Assembly: GCA_937996625.1 (NCBI GenBank)
Contig: CALKVA010000008.1
Location: 1-64,000, forward strand
Length of the DNA stretch: 64,000 nucleotides
Source: UBA5951 sp009936885
GTDB taxonomy: Bacteria; Pseudomonadota; Alphaproteobacteria; Puniceispirillales; Puniceispirillaceae
Reading direction: 5' to 3'
How positions within the stretch are numbered: the first letter of the stretch is position 1; each line of letters begins with the position of its first letter. Of the stretch, positions 16,677 to 24,961 are shown one piece after another. The notes under the pieces were generated by a model that was given only the letters and a program-made list of their open reading frames with translations, did not search any database and was not told the DNA's origin. A program made the position numbers and the translations under genes.

Positions 16677-17660
16677 TTAATATAACGACTCATAATTAAA
16701 CACATCGTCTTTGGAGCCAAAAATCAACGGTACTCTTTGGTGTATTGCTTTTGGCTCAATCTTTAAAATTTCAACATTTCCATCAGTGGCCCGCCCTCCG
16801 GCCTGTTCTACGAGGAAGGCAACTGGATTTGCTTCATAAATTAGACGCAATCGTCCAACATGATAATTTTCTCTGTTATCTTCTGGATACAAAAAGATAC
16901 CACCTTGCCTGAAAATTCGCCACGCATCTGCCACCAGCGATCCACACCATCTCATATTATAATTCTTAGCAAATGGCCCATCTACACCATCTAGACATGC
17001 TTGAATATAATCCGTTGCTGGCTGTGACCAGTATCTCATATTAGACATATTAATAGCAAACTGGTTTCCTACGTTTGGAATGCTTGGCTCCCATTCCATT
17101 TTTATAAACTCGCCCTGTTTGAGGATGAAAGAGGCAACACCGCTACCAGTTGTCAAAATTAAACTAGTCTGCGGGCCATAAACAAAAAAGCCACTCGCAA
17201 GCTGATTTTGTCCTGGCTGGAGAGCGTCCGACATAATATATTCATGCTCGAATATTTTTGATTTTCTTGGAAGTATTGAGAATATTGTTCCAACGGAAAG
17301 ATTATTATCTATATTTGATGAGCCATCTAGCGGGTCAACACAAATAATAAGTTTGCCGTCTGGCTCTAGCAATAGGGCTGTTTCTTGTTCTTCAGAGAAA
17401 TAGGCCGCTATGCTAGCATTCGTAAATGAACCGATAATTGCTTTGTCTGCGATTACGTCTAAGGCTTTTTGAGAATCTCCATCTGAATTAATGTCGCCAA
17501 CGTGAATTCCCAATTGATTTTCTGGTAATCCGTTTTCACAAAGCGCCTTTGCTATTATTTTCGACGCGTTGCAAAGACAAATAATAGAATTTGTGAGCGC
17601 TATTCCCGTCTCGTTTGGCTCAACAGACTTCTGTAAATAGTGTGCTAAACTCACACTCAC
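16677..17660 (-). CDS. fbp: Fructose-1,6-bisphosphatase, class I
   Basis: Gluconeogenic phosphatase (EC 3.1.3.11) hydrolysing fructose 1,6-bisphosphate to fructose 6-phosphate. The metal-binding motif VDPLDGSSNID is followed by NLSVGTIFSI, and the C-terminal substrate-binding region includes GRLRLIYEANP and EQAGGRATDG, all diagnostic for class I. The GTG at 17660 is chosen as start because GAGGAG (complement of 17668-17673) lies seven bases upstream; the longer TTG-initiated frame to 17675 overlaps that ribosome site. The ribosome site abuts the terminator of the upstream membrane-protein gene. It precedes fba in a probable two-gene unit. Confidence 0.95.
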   Translation of the reverse strand: MSVSLAHYLQKSVEPNETGIALTNSIICLCNASKIIAKALCENGLPENQLGIHVGDINSDGDSQKALDVIADKAIIGSFTNASIAAYFSEEQETALLLEPDGKLIICVDPLDGSSNIDNNLSVGTIFSILPRKSKIFEHEYIMSDALQPGQNQLASGFFVYGPQTSLILTTGSGVASFILKQGEFIKMEWEPSIPNVGNQFAINMSNMRYWSQPATDYIQACLDGVDGPFAKNYNMRWCGSLVADAWRIFRQGGIFLYPEDNRENYHVGRLRLIYEANPVAFLVEQAGGRATDGNVEILKIEPKAIHQRVPLIFGSKDDVFNYESLY

Positions 17661-17673
17661 AATTAAACTCCTC

Positions 17674-17704
17674 AAAAAAAGCGCTCTTAAACGATTAAGA
17701 GCGC
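17674..17704 (-). terminator. Rho-independent terminator of the BAX-inhibitor-like gene
   Basis: A perfect 10-bp stem (GCGCTCTTAA at 17681-17690 with its complement at 17695-17704) and a four-base loop is followed on the minus strand by seven T. It lies 35 bases after the stop of the BAX-inhibitor-like gene, immediately before the fbp ribosome site. Confidence 0.88.
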
Positions 17705-17739
17705 TTCATGCAATGTTCCAATGTACTGTTTGGTGAATT

Positions 17740-18459
17740 CTATTCTCTGTTTCCAAACAAATGTAACAGCATGATAAACATATTTATGAAATCAAGATAA
17801 AGCTTCAATGCACCAAAAATTGATTTAGTTGCTGCTGCTTGAGCACTATCTGCTGCTGAATACATGGATTTGATAGTTTGCGTATCCCACGCTGTAAGGC
17901 CGGCAAATACAAATACGCCAATTACCGAAATTGCAAATTGCATTAAATCAGAGCCCACAAAAATATTAACAAGTGAGGCGATGATAATACCAAACAAACC
18001 AATTATCATAAATGAACCCATGGCTGTCAGGTCACGTTTTGTTGTGTAACCGTAAATGGATAAACCTGCAAACGCTCCAGCTGTTACAAAAAATGCTCTT
18101 GCAACTGATTCGCCAGTAAAAACAAGTAAAATGGACGATAAAGACAGTCCCATTAATGCGGCATACAAATAAAATACATTCCGCGCCATAAAGGGAGATA
18201 ATTTTTGAATATTAAAGCTCAAATACATAACCAATACAAATGGTGCAAACATAACAACATACTGAAGTGGTGAGCCATATACAGCTTGTGCAACGCCAGG
18301 GATTGATAAAGCAGCCCATTTCATGGCAAAAGCAAAAAGGCCTGTTAGGGCAAGCGCGGTTGTCATATGATTGTAAACACCCAACATATAACGACGCAAT
18401 CCAATATCTATCTGGCTTGCTTGTGCTGACGATACATTCGCGTAACGATTATCTTGCAT
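17740..18459 (-). CDS. BAX inhibitor-1/YccA-family membrane protein
   Basis: Integral inner-membrane protein of the BI-1/YbhL/YccA family with seven predicted helices in 239 residues. Bacterial members include a pH-sensitive calcium leak channel and FtsH-associated YccA; the role here is not established. Family features are the N-terminal cytoplasmic tail with RRYMLGVYNHMTTALALTG, the internal GLSLSSIL segment, the AWDTQTIKSMY motif with conserved acidic residues, and the ending LDFINMFIMLLHLFG. AAGGAG lies seven bases before the ATG at 18459. It has its own downstream terminator, so it is probably monocistronic. Confidence 0.92.
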   Translation of the reverse strand: MQDNRYANVSSAQASQIDIGLRRYMLGVYNHMTTALALTGLFAFAMKWAALSIPGVAQAVYGSPLQYVVMFAPFVLVMYLSFNIQKLSPFMARNVFYLYAALMGLSLSSILLVFTGESVARAFFVTAGAFAGLSIYGYTTKRDLTAMGSFMIIGLFGIIIASLVNIFVGSDLMQFAISVIGVFVFAGLTAWDTQTIKSMYSAADSAQAAATKSIFGALKLYLDFINMFIMLLHLFGNRE

Positions 18460-18499
18460 GTGAATACTCCTTGTGACACTGCAGAATTATTATGAGTAT

Positions 18500-18528
18500 A
18501 ATGTAAGTTCAGTAACTTGTTTGTGCAA
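18500..18528 (-). promoter_or_regulatory. Possible sigma-70 promoter of the BAX-inhibitor-like gene
   Basis: On the minus strand TTGCAC (18523-18528) is followed after 17 bases by TACATT (18500-18505), with an overlapping TATACT at 18495-18500. The position is 40 bases before the ATG. It is read by eye only, in AT-rich DNA where such matches are common. Confidence 0.3.
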
Positions 18529-18665
18529 GTGTTTCTGAAATCTATTTTCTATTTCTTACCAAAAACTTCTTGTTATCCCAATAGGTGCAAACCATCAATA
18601 CCCCAAACAATAAAACTGTAACACCTATTATCTATTAATTTTATCTTTTAATCTTTAAGTGTTTT

Positions 18666-19784
18666 TTAGGCTCGCTCCCTTGCGCGCAATCGAACTGAGT
18701 CTGACTTTAGCTGCCCACATGCAGCAAGAATATCACTGCCTCTTGGTGTTCGCACAGGCGATGGGTAGCCTGCTTTTAAAACAATGGCTGCAAATCTCTC
18801 TATTTTGTCTGGTTTTGATGTATTATATTGGCTTCCAGGCCAAGGATTAAAAGGAATTAAATTTATCTTGGATGGAATGCCGCTAATAAGTTTGATTAAT
18901 GCCTTAGCATCTTCTGGGCTATCATTGACACCATCTAGCATCACATATTCCCAGGTCACTCTTCTGGCATTCGATAAACTAGGGTAATTACGCACTGCAT
19001 CTATCAGTGTATTCAGCTTATATTTTTTATTAATAGGCACCAATTCATTACGCAAAGTATCTGTCACCGCGTGAAGACTGATAGCTAAATTAACGCCAAG
19101 CTCCGCGCCACAACGCGCTATTTCAGGGACGATGCCAGAAGTTGATAAAGTTATTCGCCTTTTTGAGATAGCAATACCATCTCCTGACATGATAATCTTC
19201 ATTGCTTCTGCCACATTATTATAATTAAATAGCGGCTCGCCCATTCCCATTAGCACTATATTTGTAAGCCGACGTGACGGATTGCCAGAAGGCCATTCAC
19301 CTAATTCATCCATAGCAAGAAGTATCTGGCCACAAATCTCATCAACTGTGAGGTTTCGCACCAGTCGCTGTGTGCCAGTGTGACAAAAAGAACAGGTTAG
19401 TGTACACCCAACCTGACTTGATATGCATAAAGTGCCTCTGTTTTCTTCTGGAATATAGACTGTCTCTGCTTCCTGTCCGTCAGCTAGTCTTATTAGCCAT
19501 TTAAGAGTACCATCTGAGGATTGTTGACGTCTGCTTACAGCTGGTCGCGTGATAACAAAATATTTTGCTAATTCGGCGCGAACCGGTTTAGCAATATTAT
19601 TCATATCCTGAAAATCAGTTACGCCATGTCGCCAAATCCAGCTCCAAATTTGCTTGGCCCTGAATTTAGGTAAGCCACGTTCAGTAACAGCGTTTGTAAG
19701 TTCTGCAAATGAGAGTGCTGTTAGATTTTGCAACTCTGATTGCTGTTTTGTATTTTCCGCTCTTGCAAGCGATGATTGTATCAT
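18666..19784 (-). CDS. rlmN: 23S rRNA (adenine(2503)-C(2))-methyltransferase RlmN
   Basis: Radical-SAM enzyme (EC 2.1.1.192) methylating C2 of A2503 in 23S rRNA and A37 of some tRNAs. The 4Fe-4S-binding Cx3Cx2C motif is C127, C131 and C134 (GCTLTCSFCHTG). The methyl-carrying cysteine near the C-terminus is C356 (DILAACGQL). The internal GMGEPLFNYNNV and SLHAVTD motifs are diagnostic. The 372 residues are normal for proteobacterial RlmN. It is 30 bases downstream of the IalB-family gene on the same strand. Confidence 0.96.
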   Translation of the reverse strand: MIQSSLARAENTKQQSELQNLTALSFAELTNAVTERGLPKFRAKQIWSWIWRHGVTDFQDMNNIAKPVRAELAKYFVITRPAVSRRQQSSDGTLKWLIRLADGQEAETVYIPEENRGTLCISSQVGCTLTCSFCHTGTQRLVRNLTVDEICGQILLAMDELGEWPSGNPSRRLTNIVLMGMGEPLFNYNNVAEAMKIIMSGDGIAISKRRITLSTSGIVPEIARCGAELGVNLAISLHAVTDTLRNELVPINKKYKLNTLIDAVRNYPSLSNARRVTWEYVMLDGVNDSPEDAKALIKLISGIPSKINLIPFNPWPGSQYNTSKPDKIERFAAIVLKAGYPSPVRTPRGSDILAACGQLKSDSVRLRARERA

Positions 19785-19814
19785 TTGATATAACTTATTT
19801 TCTGCCCGAGTTGG

Positions 19815-20342
19815 CTATGAGCAAATTTTGTCCAGCATTTGTTTTGCCTTAGTAAAACCAGATAGAGAATAAACATCAACGGTTTTATTGCCTCTGCTGG
19901 AAACTCCTGTAACGGTAAGCTTATTTCCGGCCTTCATTTTACGTATAATTTTTTTATCCTCATCTTGGCCAATCGACCAAGCTCTGTCCTCAAGCGTAAA
20001 AAAGGACTGCTTATTACCATCAACACTCAGCTCCACCTCGGATTGTTTCTTGAATACATATCCAGCCACGATTGAAACCACGTCACGCTCGGCCTTGCCT
20101 GGTCCGTGCGTTACAAATACTCTGGTCTCCCCACGATTTGACTTATCATAGTCACCTTTTTTCTCAATAGGCTCACTCGTGATGTAGCATAATCTGCCTG
20201 CTTCTGTTTCCTGACGCAACACAGACCAATCATTAAATTGGTTAATTTGAGTTTTATCCGACGCTGAAAGGTTTGTTGTGAAAAGACAAATCACAATAAT
20301 TTTTAACAAAAAGGCTGTTTTTTCAATCATTTTATGCACCAT
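19815..20342 (-). CDS. Invasion-associated-locus-B (IalB) family periplasmic protein
   Basis: Exported protein of the IalB family, widespread in alphaproteobacteria and named for a Bartonella protein; its biochemical function is unknown. An N-terminal signal sequence (about residues 5-27, ending TTNLSA-SDK) is followed by the family core: FNDWSVLRQET, a C-Y-I-T segment, VFVTHGPGK and SGFTKAKQMLDKIC, with two cysteines (C52 in RLCYIT and the penultimate residue) that could form a disulfide. Start is ATG 20342 or ATG 20330. In non-pathogens the name should not be read as a virulence function. Divergent from the ECF sigma gene. Confidence 0.85.
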   Translation of the reverse strand: MVHKMIEKTAFLLKIIVICLFTTNLSASDKTQINQFNDWSVLRQETEAGRLCYITSEPIEKKGDYDKSNRGETRVFVTHGPGKAERDVVSIVAGYVFKKQSEVELSVDGNKQSFFTLEDRAWSIGQDEDKKIIRKMKAGNKLTVTGVSSRGNKTVDVYSLSGFTKAKQMLDKICS

Positions 20343-20442
20343 GCGCTAGTTTTTTCATAAATACTTACCGAATTGTAAAAAGACCTATAGTTAATTCGTT
20401 CATAAATCGCAAAACTTTTAAGATGAAGCAAGAGGTATAGAG

Positions 20443-20460
20443 GATTTATTTAAATAAATC
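20443..20460. repeat. 18-bp perfect AT-rich palindrome upstream of the ECF sigma gene
   Basis: GATTTATTTAAATAAATC is a perfect palindrome in the 229-base divergent region between the IalB-family gene and the sigma factor, about 110 bases before the sigma ATG. It could be an operator, but AT-rich palindromes also arise by chance. A separate 8-bp tandem repeat of ATTTAATA occupies 20551-20574 and overlaps the annotated start codon. Confidence 0.4.
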
Positions 20461-20571
20461 GTGGCAAAAATATTATTTGTAAGACGCGTCAGGTGAATCG
20501 TGAATAGGTTTAATGCATCTGACCCATTATTATCAAACAAAATCATGATTATTTAATAATTTAATAATTTA

Positions 20572-21201
20572 ATGAATTTAAGGGTTGTAGCTGAATTAAT
20601 TTCGTCGTTAGATATTTCCATGGGATCTGGCTTCTCTAATGATAATCAGAACAACTTATCTGAATGGGATAGGTTGTTGCTTCGCGTCGGTAGCGATAGG
20701 GACAGATTTGCTTTCAAAAAATTGTATGAACATTTCGCGCCACGATTAAAATCCTTTTTATTGCGTATCGGATCTGACATGTCTGCTGCAGAAGAAATAT
20801 GTCAGGAATCCATGATCATGGTCTGGCGCAGGGCAGAAACATTTAATCCCGATAGTGCTGGAGCAAGTACGTGGATTTTCACTATCGCAAGAAATAAGCG
20901 TATCGATAAGCTGAGAAAAGATAACCGCCCCTTACCTGATTTAAACGATCCTTCATTCTTCCAAATACCCGTAGATAAGAGCGATGATATCTTACAACGC
21001 GTTGAAGAAGAGAAAAAAATAACAAATGCGCTAAAAAATTTACCCCCAGAGCAGGCCAAACTAATACTTTCTGCGTATTATGAAGAGAAGTCGCATAGAA
21101 AAATCGCTGACGAGACGAATTTACCGCTTGGAACGGTAAAATCCCGCATACGTCTTGCCATTAATCGGTTGCGATCACAATTAGAAGAATTAGAGGGGTA
21201 G
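20572..21201 (+). CDS. rpoE: ECF-type RNA polymerase sigma factor, RpoE/ChrR-associated
   Basis: Extracytoplasmic-function sigma factor with region 2 (about residues 45-115; FAFKKLYEHFAPRLKSFL, EEICQESMIMVWRRAETF, STWIFTIARNKRIDKLR) and region 4 (about 145-205; LPPEQAKLILSAYYEEKSHRKIA and GTVKSRIRLAINRLR). It pairs with the ChrR-type gene ten bases downstream, the arrangement seen in singlet-oxygen-responsive RpoE-ChrR systems. ATG 20572 lies inside a short tandem repeat without a ribosome site; the ATG at 20620 (MGSGFSND) may be the real start and would give a normal N-terminus. Expected role: photo-oxidative stress response; this is inferred from family and partner. Confidence 0.9.
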   Translation: MNLRVVAELISSLDISMGSGFSNDNQNNLSEWDRLLLRVGSDRDRFAFKKLYEHFAPRLKSFLLRIGSDMSAAEEICQESMIMVWRRAETFNPDSAGASTWIFTIARNKRIDKLRKDNRPLPDLNDPSFFQIPVDKSDDILQRVEEEKKITNALKNLPPEQAKLILSAYYEEKSHRKIADETNLPLGTVKSRIRLAINRLRSQLEELEG

Positions 21202-21211
21202 GATTATCGCA

Positions 21212-21868
21212 ATGAATAAACAAAACACATTAACATTAGTGGAATCATTGCTAATCGACTACGCAAGTGGAAGCCTGCCTTTGGCACTTGAGGTATTAGT
21301 GGAAAGTCACATTTCTATGAATCCTTCCAGCGCAAGATCTATCCGCATGCTTTTGCAAATTGGCGGCGCGTTAATGGAAAATTCTGACCCAATATCGATG
21401 TCTGAAGGAAGCTTTAAGAGGCTAATGGACGAAATCGATAGCGGACAAGATGAGGAAATAGCCAAGAGCGAAGTAAGCAATGATAATAACAAATTGCCAT
21501 TACCGTTGCGAAATTTCATTTCTGAGGCCACTTTCCCAAAAAACTGGCGCCGAATCGGCATTGGCCTGTCTGAGCAAACTGTCGATTTTGGAGAGGAGTT
21601 TGGTAATGCCAAACTTTATCGAATAGCGCCTGGATTCGGTGTTCCAAGCCACTCTCACGATGGAAATGAAGTCTCCCTCGTACTTGCTGGCGGATTTACC
21701 GACGAATACGGATCTTACGGCCCAGGAGATATATCCATTCAAGAGACGGGAGCCGTTCACAAGCCTGTTGCAGATGCGGATGGGGAATGTATTGTGCTTG
21801 CCGTTAATGAGGGTCCAATCGTTTTAACAAGTCCGGTTGGCCGCTTATTGAATATGCTCATCAAATAA
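21212..21868 (+). CDS. chrR: ChrR-like anti-sigma factor with degenerate zinc site and intact cupin
   Basis: Cytoplasmic anti-sigma factor homologue that would hold the upstream RpoE inactive. The two ChrR domains are present: an N-terminal anti-sigma helical domain (about 1-90) and a C-terminal cupin (about 105-205). In Rhodobacter ChrR the anti-sigma zinc is held by an N-terminal His and an Hx3Cx2C motif. Here H33 remains, but the two cysteines are N37 and S40 and the N-terminal His aligns with about T8, so three of four ligands are gone. The cupin metal ligands survive as H147, H149, E153 and H183. The protein may fold without zinc or regulate differently. It lies ten bases after rpoE, certainly the same transcript. 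Confidence 0.88.
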   Translation: MNKQNTLTLVESLLIDYASGSLPLALEVLVESHISMNPSSARSIRMLLQIGGALMENSDPISMSEGSFKRLMDEIDSGQDEEIAKSEVSNDNNKLPLPLRNFISEATFPKNWRRIGIGLSEQTVDFGEEFGNAKLYRIAPGFGVPSHSHDGNEVSLVLAGGFTDEYGSYGPGDISIQETGAVHKPVADADGECIVLAVNEGPIVLTSPVGRLLNMLIK

Positions 21869-21874
21869 TTAATG

Positions 21875-21902
21875 AAAAAAGCACAGCCCAAAAAAGCTGT
21901 GC
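21875..21902 (-). terminator. Rho-independent terminator of the DUF3429 gene
   Basis: Stem GCACAGC (21881-21887) pairs with GCTGTGC (21896-21902), followed on the minus strand by six T. It sits between the convergent chrR and DUF3429 genes. A second hairpin, CTTCTCAT with ATGAGAAG (21911-21930), lies between this and the DUF3429 stop and lacks a T tract. Confidence 0.8.
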
Positions 21903-21937
21903 CGAATATTCTTCTCATTATGATGAGAAGGTGTGAT

Positions 21938-22420
21938 TTAATGAAGCAACAAGACTGTTAGGCTAAAACAAACAATAAGGGTTAAATTTGTTCGAAGCGG
22001 CTTCATCCAAGACTGCCACGCACCTAGCTTTATGAATCGAATATCAATCACATAAGATATTATAAATCCGGCAATGAGCATCAATGCAGTGTCCTGCCAG
22101 ATATCAGCTAATAAATAAGACGACCAACCAATAAGAGATGGAAGAACTGAATATATCAAAAACCATTTATCAGAGGGTTTGATATCTGGATTGCATGCTA
22201 TCCGTCCCCAATGCAATCCGCCCAGAAAACTTAATATAATCGCACCATATATATGCAATGCTGATGCTGCTAAGGCTGATGCCGCTGGGGTACTGAATGA
22301 AGCGTTCGCTAGCAGCAATATCACAGCCAAGCTTATAAATGGTATTGTACCCGAATACCCTAATATACTTGCCCATTGCTTTAGTGTTTTTTGATCTTTA
22401 GGAATTGAGGTCTGAGCCAT
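21938..22420 (-). CDS. DUF3429 family membrane protein
   Basis: Inner-membrane protein of 160 residues with about five hydrophobic segments, matching DUF3429 by its ILGYSGTIPF start, the YGAIILSFLGGLHWG core and the PSLIGW segment. The family is widespread in proteobacteria and has no assigned function. Start ATG is at 22420. It is divergent from argG by 148 bases and ends near a terminator pair shared with chrR. Nothing in its context suggests a specific partner. Confidence 0.82.
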   Translation of the reverse strand: MAQTSIPKDQKTLKQWASILGYSGTIPFISLAVILLLANASFSTPAASALAASALHIYGAIILSFLGGLHWGRIACNPDIKPSDKWFLIYSVLPSLIGWSSYLLADIWQDTALMLIAGFIISYVIDIRFIKLGAWQSWMKPLRTNLTLIVCFSLTVLLLH

Positions 22421-22568
22421 GAATAATAATTCTATCTGTTACCGACTTAATGATTGTATATTTTTTACAAATGAAACAATAAAATTTGTGTGACCTTACG
22501 TTAAAAGTAATCTATACGAAATTTATTAATAATAACATTCTGAGCTTTTAGTCTTATCTGGAGTAATA

Positions 22569-23798
22569 ATGGCAGATTCATCCATAAAAAAAGTCGTTCT
22601 TGCATATTCAGGAGGTCTTGATACCTCGGTAATTCTAAAATGGCTACAAACCCATTATAATTGTGAGGTTATAACATTCACCGCAGATATAGGTCAGGGT
22701 GAGGATATCACGCAGGTAAAAAGCAAAGCAGAATTACATGGCGTGAAGCATATTTTTATTGAAGATCTGCGTGAAGAATTTGTATCAGATTATGTTTTTC
22801 CAATGTTTCGTGCCAATGCGCTTTATGAGGGCGAATATCTACTTGGAACCTCTATCGCAAGACCCCTGATAGCAAAGCGCCAAATTGAAATCGCACGTGA
22901 GCTAGGGGCAGACGCGGTATCTCACGGCGCAACTGGAAAAGGAAATGATCAAGTTCGATTTGAACTTGGATATTATGCCCTGCATCCTAATATTAAAGTA
23001 ATTTCGCCTTGGCGAGAATGGAATCTCACCTCAAGAACTAAGCTAATAGATTATGCAGAGAGACATCAAATACCAGTTCCAACAGATAAGAGAGGCGAAG
23101 CTCCTTTTTCTGTTGATGCTAATCTTTTACATATCTCTGCTGAAGGCAAAGTGCTGGAAGACCCCAACATTCCAGCGGAGGAGTATGTATTCTCGCGCAC
23201 GGTCGACCCGTCAGATGCTCCAGATACCGCTGAAGAAATTAAAATACAATTTGCCGCCGGCGATCCAATAGCAATAAACGATACTATGATGTCTCCTGCT
23301 GAATTGCTAGCTCGCTTAAATGAGCTGGGAGGCAAGCATGGAATAGGCAGATTAGACCTTGTCGAAAACAGGTTTGTTGGGATGAAATCAAGGGGCGTTT
23401 ATGAAACTCCTGGAGGCACTATTCTGCTTAAAGCAAGGAGAGCTATGGAATCCATTACGCTTGACCGCGGAGCAGCTCATCTTAAGGATTCATTGATGCC
23501 TAAATATGCTGAGCTAATTTATAATGGATTCTGGTTTTCTCCTGAAAGAGAAATGCTTCAAGCTGCGATAGACCATAGCCAGACCTCCGTAAACGGAGAG
23601 GTTAGGCTAAAACTCTATAAGGGCAACATTATAATGTTGGGACGCAATTCACCAAATTCTCTTTATTCTGAAGATCTTGTGACGTTTGAAGAGGGTACCG
23701 CTGACTATAATCATAGTGATGCAGAGGGATTCATAAAATTGAATGCGCTTCGATTACGTGTTGCTGAGATGGTCAGGCAAAAAAATCACAAAAATTAA
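22569..23798 (+). CDS. argG: Argininosuccinate synthase
   Basis: ATP-dependent ligase (EC 6.3.4.5) joining citrulline and aspartate in arginine synthesis. The ATP-binding PP-loop AYSGGLDTSVIL begins near residue 12. Later signatures include the GATGKGNDQVRFEL segment and EAPFSVDANLLHIS, with FVGMKSRGVYETPGG in the C-terminal part. The 409-residue length is normal for the type-1 enzyme. No argH is adjacent. Its stop is five bases from the stop of a small convergent gene. Confidence 0.97.
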   Translation: MADSSIKKVVLAYSGGLDTSVILKWLQTHYNCEVITFTADIGQGEDITQVKSKAELHGVKHIFIEDLREEFVSDYVFPMFRANALYEGEYLLGTSIARPLIAKRQIEIARELGADAVSHGATGKGNDQVRFELGYYALHPNIKVISPWREWNLTSRTKLIDYAERHQIPVPTDKRGEAPFSVDANLLHISAEGKVLEDPNIPAEEYVFSRTVDPSDAPDTAEEIKIQFAAGDPIAINDTMMSPAELLARLNELGGKHGIGRLDLVENRFVGMKSRGVYETPGGTILLKARRAMESITLDRGAAHLKDSLMPKYAELIYNGFWFSPEREMLQAAIDHSQTSVNGEVRLKLYKGNIIMLGRNSPNSLYSEDLVTFEEGTADYNHSDAEGFIKLNALRLRVAEMVRQKNHKN

Positions 23799-23803
23799 TT
23801 ATT

Positions 23804-24034
23804 TTAATCATTATCTTTGCATACAGAACCAACTGTTCCATCTTCATTGACCTGTTTAAAATAGACTCTATTTTTAATGATTATTGAATAACCGCTATCA
23901 TGAAGCCCGCCTTCGCATTGCTCGGATACCAGTTCATAAATATGCAAATTATTTGAATGCTCGGAAAATCGTTTAACCTCATCAGACTCGCTAATAATTA
24001 AAAACAAACTAATGAAAATTGCTGCTAGCTCCAT
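23804..24034 (-). CDS. Small hypothetical protein with N-terminal hydrophobic segment
   Basis: A 76-residue protein I do not recognise. Residues 1-16 (MELAAIFISLFLIISE) are hydrophobic and could be a signal anchor or signal peptide. The rest is polar with two cysteines (in SEQCEGGL and SVCKDND) able to form a disulfide if exported. It is supported as a real gene by TAGGAG nine bases before the ATG and by filling the space between argG and the sodB terminator without overlap. There is no charged residue before the hydrophobic stretch, which weakens the signal-peptide reading. Confidence 0.55.
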   Translation of the reverse strand: MELAAIFISLFLIISESDEVKRFSEHSNNLHIYELVSEQCEGGLHDSGYSIIIKNRVYFKQVNEDGTVGSVCKDND

Positions 24035-24120
24035 ATGTTTACGCTCCTAGGCAAATAAAGCTTTGATAAAGTAGCTCTTATCATCTGTATCAAACATGAC
24101 TTAATAATGGCTTAATTTAG

Positions 24121-24154
24121 AAAAAAAAAGCACACATTCGAAATGTGTGCTTTT
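24121..24154. terminator. Rho-independent terminator after sodB
   Basis: A perfect 9-bp stem (GCACACATT at 24130-24138 with its complement at 24142-24150) and three-base loop. Nine A on the plus strand give a T9 tract on the minus strand, right for sodB; TTTT on the other side allows weaker reverse function. Confidence 0.88.
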
Positions 24155-24178
24155 AATACGTAAAAGAGGCTCCGATTT

Positions 24179-24778
24179 TTACAATCTGCTCGCAACATTT
24201 TCCCAATTTACTAAATTATCTAAAAAGTTGGAGAGATATGCCGGGCGTTTATTACGAAAATCAATATAGTAAGAATGCTCCCAAACATCACAGCCCAACA
24301 ATGCTTTCTGACCAAAGCATAATGGATTAACCCCATTTTCGGTTTTAGTTACCTTCAACGCGCCATCAGCGTCTCTCACAAGCCAGCACCAGCCAGAACC
24401 AAATTGACCGGCACCTGCCGCAGTAAATGCTTCTTTAAATGCATTTACGCTTCCAAAACTCTCATTAACAGCAGCTTCAAGTTCAGACGGCATACCCGTA
24501 TTTGAAGGGCCCATCATTTCCCAGAATTGCATGTGATTCCAATGTTGTGACGCATTATTAAATATTCCACTCTGTGCAACCGCACCAGCTTCATAAGTGC
24601 CAATAATAATGGATTCAAGCGTTTCAGATTCCCATTTGGTACCAGCAATTAATTTATTTCCATTATCAACATACGCCTTATGATGTAAATCATGATGATA
24701 TTCGAGCGTTTCTGCACTCATGCCATGTTGAGCTAACGCATCATGCGTATAGGGAAGATCGGGAAGTTCAAAAGCCAT
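24179..24778 (-). CDS. sodB: Superoxide dismutase, Fe/Mn family (Fe-type)
   Basis: Cytoplasmic superoxide dismutase (EC 1.15.1.1). The metal ligands are present: His in the YHHDLHHKAYV region near residue 26, His in ASQHWNHMQFW near residue 74, and Asp and His in the DVWEHSYYID signature. The alphaproteobacterial SodB N-terminus MAFELPDLPYTHDAL supports the ATG at 24778, with GGAG six bases upstream, rather than the ATG four codons earlier. Fe rather than Mn is likely by similarity, but metal choice cannot be settled from sequence alone. It probably forms a single-gene transcript ending at the hairpin downstream. Confidence 0.95.
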   Translation of the reverse strand: MAFELPDLPYTHDALAQHGMSAETLEYHHDLHHKAYVDNGNKLIAGTKWESETLESIIIGTYEAGAVAQSGIFNNASQHWNHMQFWEMMGPSNTGMPSELEAAVNESFGSVNAFKEAFTAAGAGQFGSGWCWLVRDADGALKVTKTENGVNPLCFGQKALLGCDVWEHSYYIDFRNKRPAYLSNFLDNLVNWENVASRL

Positions 24779-24961
24779 TTCAGTCTCCATAAATTAAATT
24801 AATATCCTTTATTTAGGCTAAAAACAGGTAAAAGCCAAACCATCTCATTAAATATATTTTAGTATAGAAGATTTTCTATGGCTAGCATATGATTTGATGT
24901 GTGTTGCGACACGGTTTTAAACCATTATTAATACCATTAATTCAAACAAGGCTTACTCCCA

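Noticed and set aside
20461..20571. RpoE/ChrR-type autoregulated promoter (TGATCC-like -35)
   Set aside because: TGACCC at 20518 and TGAATC at about 20492 have no matching -10 at correct spacing, so I do not call them.
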